64,000 bases of DNA from Aquatica leii (Eukaryota > Arthropoda > Insecta > Coleoptera > Lampyridae). The position numbers were made by a program, and so were the translations under genes. The stretch spans positions 15,327,533-15,391,532 of the forward strand of contig CM069439.1 in NCBI GenBank assembly GCA_035610365.1. The letters are read 5' to 3'. The stretch's first letter is position 1. Every line of letters begins with the position of its first letter. Under the pieces are notes generated by a model. That model made no database searches. It had not been told where the DNA came from and saw only the letters and a program-made list of their open reading frames with translations. This document shows, one piece after another, positions 41,064 to 52,281 of this stretch.

Positions 41064-44000
41064 GTAAATAAATCAATATTGCTGACGTAATCACCATCCA
41101 GACCCCCGTATTCCCCATGTCAACAAAAATAAGCAAATGTAATGACCCCCCGATCACCTTTAGTGCTTACGTAATACTTGAATTGCCCCTTGTACATATG
41201 TACATTGGAGGAACGGGTTATCAAATTGACAGAACACATGCTTGAAACGGGTTATCAAAATTTGCTTAAAAACAATAGACTTTGACCATTGTTTTTAATC
41301 ACTATTAGCAAAAAATTAAGAAATCAATTAAATTAAATAAAAATCTTTTTAATAATAATTGAGATTCTAGTTTTCTTTTACCGGAGTTTTGGAAACCAGT
41401 TTTATCTATTGGAGGCCGCTCTATAAAAGCGATATTTCAAGGCGCAATCAATCAGTTTATTCTAGGCTCTGAAGATTTCCACTACGAAGTGTGAAGAAAG
41501 CACAGCTTGTGAAACATCGGCAATATGAGAATTGTCCAGAATGGAAACTTGTAATATTTATTACAACATATTTGCTAGATCCTAATATATCAGTTGATTT
41601 CTTTTTCAACAAAATGTCTCAGTTTTATAAACGCAAAACACATATTGTCAATTAATTCTATTTCTTTCTAAAAATATTTTTTTAGTTACGTGAATAACAA
41701 AATTAATTTTATACGGTTGCATACAAAATAAATATGCAAGTTTAAAATTTCTGAAAGCTCATTAATTACAACTAGAAAGAGGATATAAGCTCTAATGTAG
41801 TTCGCTAAACATATTTACATCTGATACCTTATACTGTGATAATTATAACCTTACGTAAATTGTCCTTTTTTTAAAAAAAAAACCTTTACAAAACTGAAAA
41901 ATATTATCAAACAGAATGGATAGAGTAATACTGTTATTGCTACATTAATTAAACTAACAAGAGAATTTTTAAATATCTGAAAGTGTTAAATTTCGTTCCA
42001 AAAGTTAACAAAAACTAGTTTATGTAATTTTTTTTTAATATTTAAAATTTATTTAAGCAAAAAAAAACTAAAGTAACTACAGTAACTTAAAAGTTGCAGG
42101 TGCATGACTTTAATCCAATTAACTAATTTAACACTGAAATTTTATTGGTTTTTAATCGACAGATAGACTTATGCTTTCTTATGTTGTTTTTTTGTAACTA
42201 ACGTTTCAAAAATTTTTTGAATTAAAAATTTTTGAAGCACATATATATTTTTATTATTATTTATTGAAAATACGGATAATCAAATAAATTAATTTAGAAA
42301 AAAAATAAATGCCATGAGATTTAACGCTTGTTAGTGTGGTAATTATCCGGAGATAATGATTTTATATAAAACAGTAGTTAAAAAGAGCTTTGAAGTAAAA
42401 TTTAAAGTTTAGAGCATTAAATCTCATTTTACAAAAGACAAATTCAAACCTAACCCCCAATGAAACGAACCAACAATTGAACAATTCCAATGCGGTCGGT
42501 GTAGAGTAAAAGAAAAGACTGTACGGCAGCTCTAATTACTAACATCCGTATCCCTCAGGTTAATTCTGAAGGTAGGAAACATTAGCAGCGGCATTATGGG
42601 TGTTAGGAGGGCCATTCGGACCCGTTATAGTCGCACCGGGGCCGGTCGCCCGACCCGAGCAATCAAAAACACGCCAGATTTCTGAAAAAAGCTTATAGCG
42701 CTGCTAGGAAAAGGGTAAATGGGGAATTAAAAGTTACTGTACTGCGGCTTTGGGGTCACTAGCGGATTATAAGCAGTTGTTTTATTTTATCCAACTATGA
42801 AAAAGTTATCTTTTATTTGGGAAGTTTCGAAAAAAATATAACCGTTAATAAAAATAGTTATTTATCCGATCATTCTTTGTTCTATTGTGTTAGAAACTTC
42901 GAAAATTTTAACCTCGGCAATTGTGCGTTAATTCTTCTACCGACTTCCACATTAATACAAACACACCGTTCAGTAGGTTGTATTTTTTTCTACGCCAAGC
43001 TGTTCCATTAATCCGATTCGTATTACACCGTTATTATATCCTTTCTGTTGACAGTTCTGATTCAAGTTGTGGGAGTTTCATTTATAGATCCCTTTACTTC
43101 AAATCATAATTATGAAAGAGAGTAGGCCTTTTTTGTTCCAATTTAAAATATTAAATTTCATTCGTTATTATTTAAAGTGAAGCTCTTAAATACTTTGCCA
43201 TTTTAGAGAAATAATTCAAACAAATCTTACACCGTTCTCAATTTCGACATTACTATGTCACTCCTAAACTATATCTCATTAATACAACATTAGAACTATT
43301 AATTACAGTTTTTGTACAATTTCTAATACAAAATTGATTGTGCTCTGCACTCAATAAAAAAAATAAACAACTATCAGAAAAGTATTTAAACAAACAACAC
43401 CTAAACCAATAAAATTGAAATATTAAGAGAAACACTAAGCGCATAAAAAAATGAATAACAATTTTGTTTACTTATAAAAAATTGGTATTTATTAAAATTT
43501 ACAAAAAATACAATTTTAAAAAACCAAAAATGGTAACAAACAAATCACGGTACCAAAACAAAGAAAAGCTCATACCTCATAAAATAATAACCACGCACAA
43601 CTAAGAGGTAAATCCAAAAAAGTTTTTAACGTAGTCAGACATTTTAGTATAAACAGTGTTTATTCAAAATCAGGCTTATCTATGAAAATTATTTATTGAA
43701 AAATAACGAAAAGTTAATTGCAAGCCCATTTTTTATAATATAAAATCATATTTAACCTAATTGAATTTGTAACTGTTTTTTGTATATTTTGAAAAAAATA
43801 GCTGATTAATGACTAAAATAAACCAGAAAACTTATAGTAATTATTTGCATACGTCTGACTTTGGTAAAACAATTGAGAGTTCATATTGCAAATATGTAAA
43901 GCTCAGTCTTTCTTCGCAATCCTTTAATAGAATGCCCGTTCTTAATTTTTTAGCACAAACGTAGTTTTTTTTTTACTAAATGTATAAATTTTTATATATA

Positions 44001-44285
44001 TAATGTCTCCGCTTTTTAAGCAAGATTTTGTCAAAATATTTTTTTTGAACTTTATATAGAAGTACCTCATGCTTTTTTGTGAAATCATTGCCGATCGATT
44101 TCCAAAGATTTAATTGAGCCCACCGTTTGCGATAAAATAATCACAGTTATTTATGCACGCGCGTAAAAACACTTAAACACTTATTTTTTAAGACTAACTG
44201 ACTTGGTTTTGTACGTATATATTTTATTTTTCGTCTTATATTTTACTAAACTTTTTCGTTGACTTTTTAAATCAATCTAGTTAAT
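41064..44285. other. Mostly AT-rich sequence, two small blocks of interest
   Basis: No gene was recognised over 3.2 kb. A retroelement-tail-like block lies at 41400-41590 (listed separately) and a GC-richer block without coding sense at 42450-42740. Short frames at 42817-43109 and 43253-43444 overlap and show no family. Confidence 0.35.
41400..41590 (+). repeat. Retroelement-tail-like repeat, copy 1
   Basis: CTATAAAAGCG, then TCTGAAGATTTCC with GTGAAACATCGG, then GAAACTTGTAATATTTATTA and CAACATA. A related series (CTGATGACG, AAACGTTGTAATATTTAATG, CAACATAG) lies at 63790-63870. CTGAnGA followed by GAAAC is common in the 3' ends of PLEs and some LINEs. No coding part is attached to either. Confidence 0.35.
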
Positions 44286-44617
44286 CTAAGCAGCAACCAA
44301 GTTTGGGTACTGCCAGAGATTCTCGTATAACGGCTTTGCACATGAGTACTTTTTAGTGACCAGGTAGAAGCTTGAGCATCAGTCATCACGTAGTTCTAGA
44401 CTTTGCCACTGGTCATATTAAAGTTTTCATCCACACAAATTTTCTTGCACCTTAGTCGTAACTTCAAGTGTTTCCAGAACCCCCGTACATACTCATGAAC
44501 CTATCGAAGTTCATTCCATAAACTTGATTTCTGGTTCTGCTTGTTATTACTCTTGTTCGAACCTGGAGTTGAGCAACCTTGTCAGCAAACGGGATAAAAC
44601 GTTCGAGATGAATCACT
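44286..44617 (-). pseudogene. Inverted gypsy scrap with macrodomain and integrase-tail remnant
   Basis: The sequence matches parts of 6895-7390 in the same orientation: AACCAAGTTTGGGTACTGCC (reverse of the GCGLD-type block), TATAACGGCTTTGCACATGA, TTTAGTGACCAGGTAGAAG, then GTTCATTCCATAAACTTG and TTGTCAGCAAACGGG from the tail of Pol. Internal segments are lost. It is the third macrodomain-bearing gypsy remnant in the window and lies back to back with the plus-strand LTR of Gypsy-3. Confidence 0.7.
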
Positions 44618-44624
44618 TTAATAC

Positions 44625-45045
44625 TGAAACGTTCTCAAGTTTGAGAGCCTTTATGAAGTTGTTATCCATTTTCTAGAACGTTCACCGAAAGATATAGAAC
44701 ATTCCCGAAGGATAGCCAAAATGTATAAATGCGGTACAAACAATTCATAAGGAGTTATCTCAGTAATTTGAAGTCGGCAGTGTTAAGAAGATTATTCAGG
44801 TTTAAACAAATGAGTGATTAACGCGTGTCGAGATAAATACGACGAATTAAAATCGTGCGTGATTTTAATGTAAACAATGTAAGCGTTAAACTGAAGTCAT
44901 CCGCGGACTTAATCTTTCGAGATAGTTCTATATAGATTATCGTAAGTGCTTTTATTAAATATCCTTAGATTTAATTAGTTCGTTTACTTATAAACCGGTA
45001 CATATTTTTAGTATAAATAAATTTGTTATAATAATAATTGTTGCA
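44625..45045 (+). repeat. Gypsy-3 5' LTR
   Basis: Starts TGAAACGTTC and ends TTGCA. It contains ATGTATAAATGC (TATA-like, about 44722) and a downstream AATAAA-type signal. About 421 bp, related to the LTRs of Gypsy-2 and Gypsy-4 and more distantly to Gypsy-1. Confidence 0.75.
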
Positions 45046-47953
45046 GGGTTGTGCGGTTCGCGTTTTTTAGTGTAAGCACCATTAAGTAATTTAATATCGC
45101 TCCTGTAATAAAAATAAAATAAAATACCGTGTAATTTTATCTATTTCATTTCGTTAAAAGAGTGTATTTAAACTTTTTATTCGTGTTATATACAATTTAT
45201 GCCGGTAACTCGTTATCAAACTAAAATAGATGCGAAGTTATTTGAATTTCTCGAATCAATAAAAAATGGTCAATAATCCATGAATAGAAAAATAGAAGAG
45301 AATTCTAGTAAAACGGAAGAAAAACTGTCCGAACATTCACAGAAAATAGAGGAAAATTCTAGCAGTTTAATAGAAGCAATATGAACAAACATAAAAAACC
45401 AAATTAAAATTGTTCAAGAAGAAACCCAAACAAATACGTTAAATTTAAAGAAGAAATTTGCGAATCTGTGAATGAAAAAATAGAAGCAATAGAAGACAAA
45501 TTAGAAGACAAAATGAAACTGTTTGAAGAAAGAATAAATTGAATGAATTGGCAAAGAAGCGTCACGAATGAATATTTAGTAATGGACCATCGGGAAGAAA
45601 TCATTCACAAGTTTAAAGTTGTACCTCCAAATTTTAATGGTAAAGTACCATGGTCAACCTACTACAAGCAGTTTGAAGGCGCAGCTACAGCTAATGGTTG
45701 GAGCAACAAGTAGAAAGCGACGTCTTTAATAGTGTCCTTGCGTGAAGAAGCTCTTGGAATATTGCAAACTGTTCCTGGCCACTTGCAAGAAAATTACGAA
45801 CTCTTAATTTCACTTTTAGAAATGAGATATAAAGTGTACCAAGCACAAATTAAAAGTCAGGATCAAAAAGCTGAAAGTCTTCAAAAATTTGAGGCTGACA
45901 TCGCCAGACTAACACGGCTTGCGTATCGTACAGCGCCAGATACCAGCGAAACGCAGCAGACTCTCCGGTTAGCTCGACCAAAGACATTAGATGACGCTTT
46001 AATGCGTGCTTTGGAGTTTGAAGCAGCAAAACAAGCATCGCAACGAAACGGTCATAGACTCTGCTGTGCTGCAGAAGTACCCGCGCAGACACTAGGAGAT
46101 AGCGCAACGAATACTTTGTGAAAGAGGAGTGACGATTTTGAACTGCGGTGAAATAGGCCATGTACGACGACGACATCGTACTAAACCCAAGAAGAAGACA
46201 AGAAGAGCGCTCGAAAATTTGGAACGAGTTGAACAAAAGAGGATAGGTTCCGAAAATTACAATTCAAATGGCATCGCCGATGGAGCAATTGCATAGCATT
46301 TATTTCCATGGCAAGATCAATTGAAGAAGTGTTGACACGGGAGCGACGAAAACCATCATTCGTCTTGACATGTTATTGGAAAACGAGAAGACATCACCAG
46401 TAACAGTACTATTTCAAACGGCGACGGACGAAGAAATACCTACTCACCAACAAGTCAAAGTAACCATTGGTTTAGAAAATAGAGTACTCGACCATCAAGT
46501 ACTGGTAGCCGACATCACGGAAAAAGATCTTGGAAATGGACGTGATAAAAAGGTATGGGTTCTATTTGGATACGAAGAACGATGTTCTGAAGATCGACAA
46601 TGAAGAAATTCCTTTTCTTATTGAGTAAAGATATGCCTTTGTCTGCGAGGATTGAAAGTGTAGTGATGGCACGCCTGGATGAAAATTTCCGGGAAGGCTA
46701 CATTTGCGCGATTGAACCATTAGAGGGAGGCTTAGTTTAAAAAGTACTACTCATTGCCAGAATTTCAGTTCGAGTGAAAAACACGATGCCAATAAGGATC
46801 CTAAATGTCAACTCAGATTCAGTAACGTTGAAAAAAAAGACCATGGTAGGTTAATACACGCAAGTATCTCAAAGATACGTCGCCGAAAAAGTGTCCGCAA
46901 CATCTATTGGACATTCTTACCTCCAAATGCCAAAACCTCAGCTAAGAGCAGCTGGCTAAAGTTAAAGTGTTGATCGAAGAATACAAAGATGTGTTCGCGC
47001 TGGAAAGTGGTTCCAAAGGAAGGACTAACCTGGTGAAACATAAAATTAATACCGAAAACGCTCGGCCGATACGACAACATCCGCGCAGACTTTCTTTGGC
47101 AAAAAAAGAAGAAACTGAACAAATAATTACGGATATCAAGAGAGAAGGCGTGATTGAACCTTCAAGTAGGCCAAAGGCATCTTCAGTGGTACTCGTAAAG
47201 AAGAAGGATGGATCAACGAGGTTTTGCGTAGACTACAGACATCTAAACGACGTGACCAAAAAGAACATCTATCCTTTACCCAGAATTGACGATACGTTAG
47301 ACACTCTGTCAGGATCCTAGTAATTTTCCACCTTATATTTAAAGAGTGGTTACTGGCAGGTAGAATTGGAACCCAAGGATCGTGAAAAATAAGCTTTTAC
47401 AATTGGAACTGGTTTGTAGCAGTTCACTGTGATGCCCTTCGGCCAGTGTAACGTTTTTGCAACGTTCGAGCGTTGGATGGAGACGAAGAACACTTGAACA
47501 ACTTGAAAAAAGTGTTACAGTGACAACGTGGGGTTAATCTCAAACTGAGTCCAAAGAAATGCCACGTATTTAAGAAGGAAGTGCAATACCTTGGCCACGT
47601 CGTATCTAGAGATGAAGTAAAGGCTGACCAAGACAAAATCCAAACAGTGCAGTGACCAAGACCAATCGACAAACATCAGGTCCGAAGTTTCTTTGGGTTA
47701 TGCACCTATTATAGACGATTTGTACCAGGATTTGCCAATATTGTCAAACCTTTTACAAAATTGACCGACCAAAGAGCAGAATTTAGATGGAATAAAGACT
47801 GCGAAAATGCTTTCCATCAACTAAAACAGGCCCTAGTCACTTCGCCGGTTTTGAGTTATTCAAGAAAAGATGGAAACTTTGTTTTGGATACGGACACAAG
47901 CAATCTGGCGATAAACGCAGTCCTTTCGCAGGTTCAAGATGGATAAAAAAAAG
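44625..47953 (+). mobile_element. Gypsy-3: old Ty3/Gypsy from 5' LTR into RNase H
   Basis: Plus strand: LTR (44625-45045), leader, a Gag start with ATG at 45199 (MPVTRYQTK) and coiled-coil Gag, Gag core (45600-46120, close to the Gypsy-1 wording), NCGEIGHVRRRH, protease region with an incomplete active-site block, spacer, RT (47000-47560; [20 protein letters not shown] is clear), the tether region and RNase H (VLDTDTSNLAINAVLSQVQD). It ends there against a folded PLE tail, so integrase, macrodomain and 3' LTR are missing. It is broken in many places and of similar age to Gypsy-2. Confidence 0.88.
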
Positions 47954-48165
47954 GTAAGAAAGAAAACGATAAGCTTAAAAAAGCAAACGAAAATCTAACA
48001 ACCTTATCTTTTCAGAGTTTAGAATTTGGCTTGGTTCAGAAGTTGATTACCTAACTTTTGAGAAGTTTTTAGTTAGATTTCGGTTGCTTGTTTGAGTTCT
48101 CCGATTTTTCTTGTGTTGGCAACTTCGGTTACAACAATGACACGGTCCAAACCCAGAAGACGTTC
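47954..48165. mobile_element. Folded Penelope-like tail (PLE-2 family)
   Basis: 47954-48002 is the inverse of tail sequence seen at 57785-57838 (on the minus strand TTGTTAGATTTTCGTTTGC and TATCGTTTTCTTTCTTAC), and 48003-48165 is the forward tail that normally follows it (TTTTCAGAGTTTAGAATTTG to GACACGGTCCAAACCCAGAA). The forward part lacks the CTGATGA-to-GAAAC core but keeps the UUCG-capped hairpin. It directly joins the broken end of Gypsy-3. Confidence 0.7.
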
Positions 48166-48545
48166 TTATCTTAGTGTAAAAACTATGCTGATAAGCAAAT
48201 CAAAATATGTACATAATAAACTGTAATAAGACTAGCAGTTATTTAACTTGTATGTAAATAGAGAAAGAAAATATGAGCCAAATAGAATTAAAAAAAAAGA
48301 ACAAATACCATAAAATATTATTAAACTAAATTAATAATAAAAACAACGTTTGACAAAACTTGCTCAAAAAAGTGAAATGACAAAAAATAAACATAGACAA
48401 AAGTTAAAAAGAATAGGAATCAATAATAGCAAAAAATCTTAAAAAATACAGCAACAAAAAATAGAAGCAAGAAGATTACTAAAGAGCTTTCATAACATGT
48501 AACACTTGTTTATACCACTAGTTCTGTTTGTGTATGTTTAAATAA
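48166..48545. other. A-rich sequence, no gene recognised
   Basis: Strongly A-rich on the plus strand, nothing recognised. It could be part of the LINE that follows, upstream of its recognisable RT. Confidence 0.35.
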
Positions 48546-48549
48546 CGTT

Positions 48550-49390
48550 TTGACGGCGGACTTTTCAACTTAAGGCAACTGAAATCATTCACAGATAAGG
48601 TTCATAACAGATCTGCAGTACGCAGACGACTGCAGATTAGTAGCCTTATTCCTTGAAAATCTTCAGATAATCCAATTAGATTTTAACAAAACTTAAATAT
48701 TAGCCTTTATCATGAAGACCAGCACAAGGAAATATTGTCCGAAAGAGAAAAGAAATAGAATATGTTTACCAGTTTAACTATCTGGGAAGCATAATCAATG
48801 ATAGAGCCAACTTAGACCCCAAAATTTACAACCAAAAAATTGCTGTTTCAAAAGCTTTTTAGATTCTAAAAAACCGTTTTTTTTACAATCACAATCCGTT
48901 TAACCGTTTAAAACAAAACTGAAGGTTTACCGCAGTGTTGCTATTCCTAAAACAGTTGGAAATACTACAACAAAAGCACTTATTCCAGCTAATGAGAGTA
49001 ATATGGTATCATAAAATCCTTGAAAATCCTAGAACGTTCGTGCAATAGTCCCGTTGAAATACTTCTCACGAAATTTCGTCTACCATGGGTTGGCCACATA
49101 ACTAGTATGGAACATACCCAGATGCCAAAGTACTTATTGTACAAAGAACTCACAGTAAGAAGTAAGAAGCATGGAGGCCAGTGTAAAAGATGTCAAAACA
49201 TCAAAGTTTCGAAAAAGACTGAATAAATGGCGCTAAATAGAGATGGATAGAAGAGGATAACATCTACTTTCCAAATGGGTTAAAGAAGCGTAAAAAAGAC
49301 AACTAGCTGAACATAGAAACGGAAATTCACAAAAACCAGTCAAAAAACAAAACTGGTTTGCTACTCTACATTATAAAACATCGTAATGTC
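48550..49390 (+). mobile_element. LINE 3' part: RT palm to C-terminus
   Basis: Plus-strand pieces in several frames: TDLQYADDCRLVA (RT active site), VYQFNYLGSIINDRANLDPK (thumb), then at 49020-49226 RLPWVGHITSMEHTQMPKYL followed by LYKELTVRSKKHGGQCKR. This order and the GHI-x-x-M...PK-x-L-L-Y...GGQ block typify the C-terminal half of a very common invertebrate non-LTR retrotransposon type with an AP endonuclease. I do not assign the clade. It is 5'-truncated and broken by several stops and shifts. Confidence 0.7.
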
Positions 49391-50385
49391 TAACCATCAA
49401 TTGAGTAACAAATTTCAGAAAAAAGCAAACTACTAAAACAAGACCAGTAATCAAAAACAAACAAAAACCACAAAAGTACTTAAAGAACTGATTCAAAAAA
49501 AAAATAAAAGGAATATAAAATGCTTTACCAAATACTTGCTCTTAGCCACAAAAATTTAAAAGGCCTCAACAACAACTTTCACAAAACATTTAAGTAATGT
49601 ATTTTGTACAAAATTATTTTTTAAAAAATCAATAAACGTCTTTGATTTGATTTGAACTCATTTTGATAAAAACCTACAAAAAGTGTCAAAAAAAACATGT
49701 AAAGAAATTGTTCAAATCACTACGATCTTTAATCCTGAAAAAAAATCGGAAACAGACTTTCTGTACTGGTTTATAAGCTTCTTATCTATGCTTCCAAAGT
49801 TATGTATCAAAAAAGAAGATAACAATAGAAAACTTAGCTGGATTTTCTGCATGCGGTAATCTAATAAACGCCTTTACCAATTTGTCTCATTCTAATTACG
49901 CCATATATAAAAAATAATTATTTGTTGTATTTGTTTGCACATTTTTAATGTAAGTAATGTAAATGTCACTTTTGGTTGTACATATAAACGATTAAAATGG
50001 TTTTTATTACACTAAATTATTCTAAGTTTATAAATATTCTTAACAAAAATCTTGGAAACTCTAGAAATATGAACACTAACAGAAAAAAAGCTGTGTTTAA
50101 TGGTATTTTTATTACAAGTGCAAATAGGTTTTCTTTTGAGTGATGTTTAAAAAAGCACGATAGAACGTGACGATGTTTATGAAAAAGCTACCAGCTGCTT
50201 TATATGACGAATACGCTTAATAACTTTTTTGATATTACGTTAAAATTAGAATTGATTTTTATAAGAGTTAAGTATCATTTTGGCACGTTTGATATTAAAC
50301 ACAGTTTTTCGTAACAGACATATTTTTGATGATATAAAGATTTATGTAAGTAATTGCGAATGTAATAGTAAATCAGGTTAACTGT
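49391..50385. other. AT-rich sequence, no gene recognised
   Basis: A-rich, then T-rich, simple sequence. The first 200 bp may be the tail region of the preceding LINE. Nothing else recognised. Confidence 0.4.
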
Positions 50386-50690
50386 GGCGTTGTTGGTTGA
50401 TGGACTGGGCGTCGACACGGCACAAGAATGGGGAAGAGCAGAGGGGTGCTTGCATATCATCTTAAAGTTTAATTGAGTCTTGGCGCTTGGGGAGGAAACG
50501 ACCGAGATTGCTTGGGGAATCCCCAAGGAATCCCGCTCCTGACGCCCTCGGCTCGCACAGCGTCTGTTACCACTTACGCTGCTCGGCGCAGCAATCTTCA
50601 CTCCGCTCCTTCATCTTCTCTGTTAGTGATCAAACAAATTATAAAAGATGGCTTCAGCATGTCTCGAGACGCCACGTGATGCATTGCTAA
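50386..50690. other. GC-richer block, unidentified
   Basis: About 300 bp clearly richer in G and C than its surroundings. Frames on both strands (50275-50601 minus, 50473-50690 plus) overlap and none shows a family. No tRNA-like boxes or inverted ends were recognised, so neither a SINE nor a gene can be claimed. Confidence 0.3.
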
Positions 50691-51960
50691 TGTCGACTTG
50701 ACACCCTTTCTGAAGCTTTAAGATGTATTGTATTATTTCAAAGTTTTTATGCGGTTGCCCTCACATCACACATGATTACACTTTCTCGACATTAGAATCG
50801 ATACTCGTTTGCATAAACCATAATAACCCAAAGAAAACTTTTTCTTTTATAAGCCGAAATTACACGTACTAAAGACATTGGCACGCAACAGATATCTCTG
50901 AATCAAACTTTAAGCCAAATTAGTTCTAAGCTCTAAGATATTTATAATTCAACGGTGTGTTCAGATTTTAAATTGAACGTTTTTACTTGTTTTTGCATTA
51001 ATTATATTAAAATATTTTTCTAATTATTTAGCACGGGCACTAAAAAAACATCTTACATAAAAAGATGCCACGCTCAAGTCTGAACAAATCCATCTTACAT
51101 ATCTACTGAGAATAGTTTGATCGCACAGGGTAGTTTTCATTATCTTTAGAGTTTGCATCGTCGGTTAAAATCTAAGAAATTACACCTCAATCAAAGAATT
51201 TACTATCTCAGACGACTTTAAACGTAAAGACGCTTTTTTGTTTGTTTCTTTTACGTAGCATTTCATAACACCAAAAGTTTATTTAAATGACTGTAACGTC
51301 CGCAGAGCTTATTACTGAAAGTTTATGTAGAGCTTTGGTATATAATCGATTTTCGTAATGCATCTTATTACACACTACAACAATGCTACAAAATAAGGTT
51401 TTTAATAATTATTAATTTTCGAATGTTAGACAATAAGTATATCATTTTTTTAGTTTTTGAATGCGTATTAAAAAATAATTCGTTTAAACGTTATCTAGCT
51501 GATAAAGAAAACATAATTAAAATTTATTCTATATCGTAAAGTTTTGACATTTTTATGTTTTATCGCTTTACACAAATCATTAATAGTTCAGGATAATGAT
51601 AATATAATATTACTTACGGTTTACTGGTAATTTGGAGAGAATACTCTGCAGTCCCAGTCAGTCTCTACTCAAACTATTTGAGACAATGAGTATGAGTAAA
51701 CCCAAACAAAACAAAAAGAGGTACTGTCAATTACAAAGGGGCCTAATTTTCAAATCACTCTGTGGCTATAAATTCTAATTGTACTTTGTAATCAAAATCT
51801 AAAAAGTGTCGTACGCACTAATCTTACAATTGTTACTTTTTACAAAACAAAAGGTTTTTTAAAATCGATTATAAAACTAAATAAAATTGAAAATGCTACT
51901 TTATAGATGTAATTACAGAAAAATACTGCAAATCGTTACCAAAACCAAAAAAAAATAAAA
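50691..51960. other. AT-rich sequence, no gene recognised
   Basis: No frame, repeat pair or RNA gene recognised up to the hAT B target duplication. Confidence 0.4.
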
Positions 51961-51968
51961 GTTTAGGC
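51961..51968 (+). repeat. hAT B target-site duplication, left
   Basis: GTTTAGGC, identical to 58077-58084, immediately before the left terminus CAGGCCCGTGCC. Confidence 0.9.
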
Positions 51969-52281
51969 CAGGCCCGTGCCTAGCACTTTTGGCGCTCTTG
52001 TGCAAATTTAAAATAACGACCCAAATTTGTATTACGTTCATTGAGGTACATAACATAATTATAAGCTTATAGAAAACAAAAATATATTCTAACGGTATTA
52101 CAACTCAAAATTTTTCTATTTTAGTTTCAAATGTAATATATGATACAAAAGCACAAGAAATAAAAAAAATATTTAAAACATTAAAAATACTCGTTTATAT
52201 ATCACAGGACGAAACTGATCGACAAATAAAAACAAAACAATATACCCAGGTATTAGGTATTGTTATTAATATTTTCGCCTA

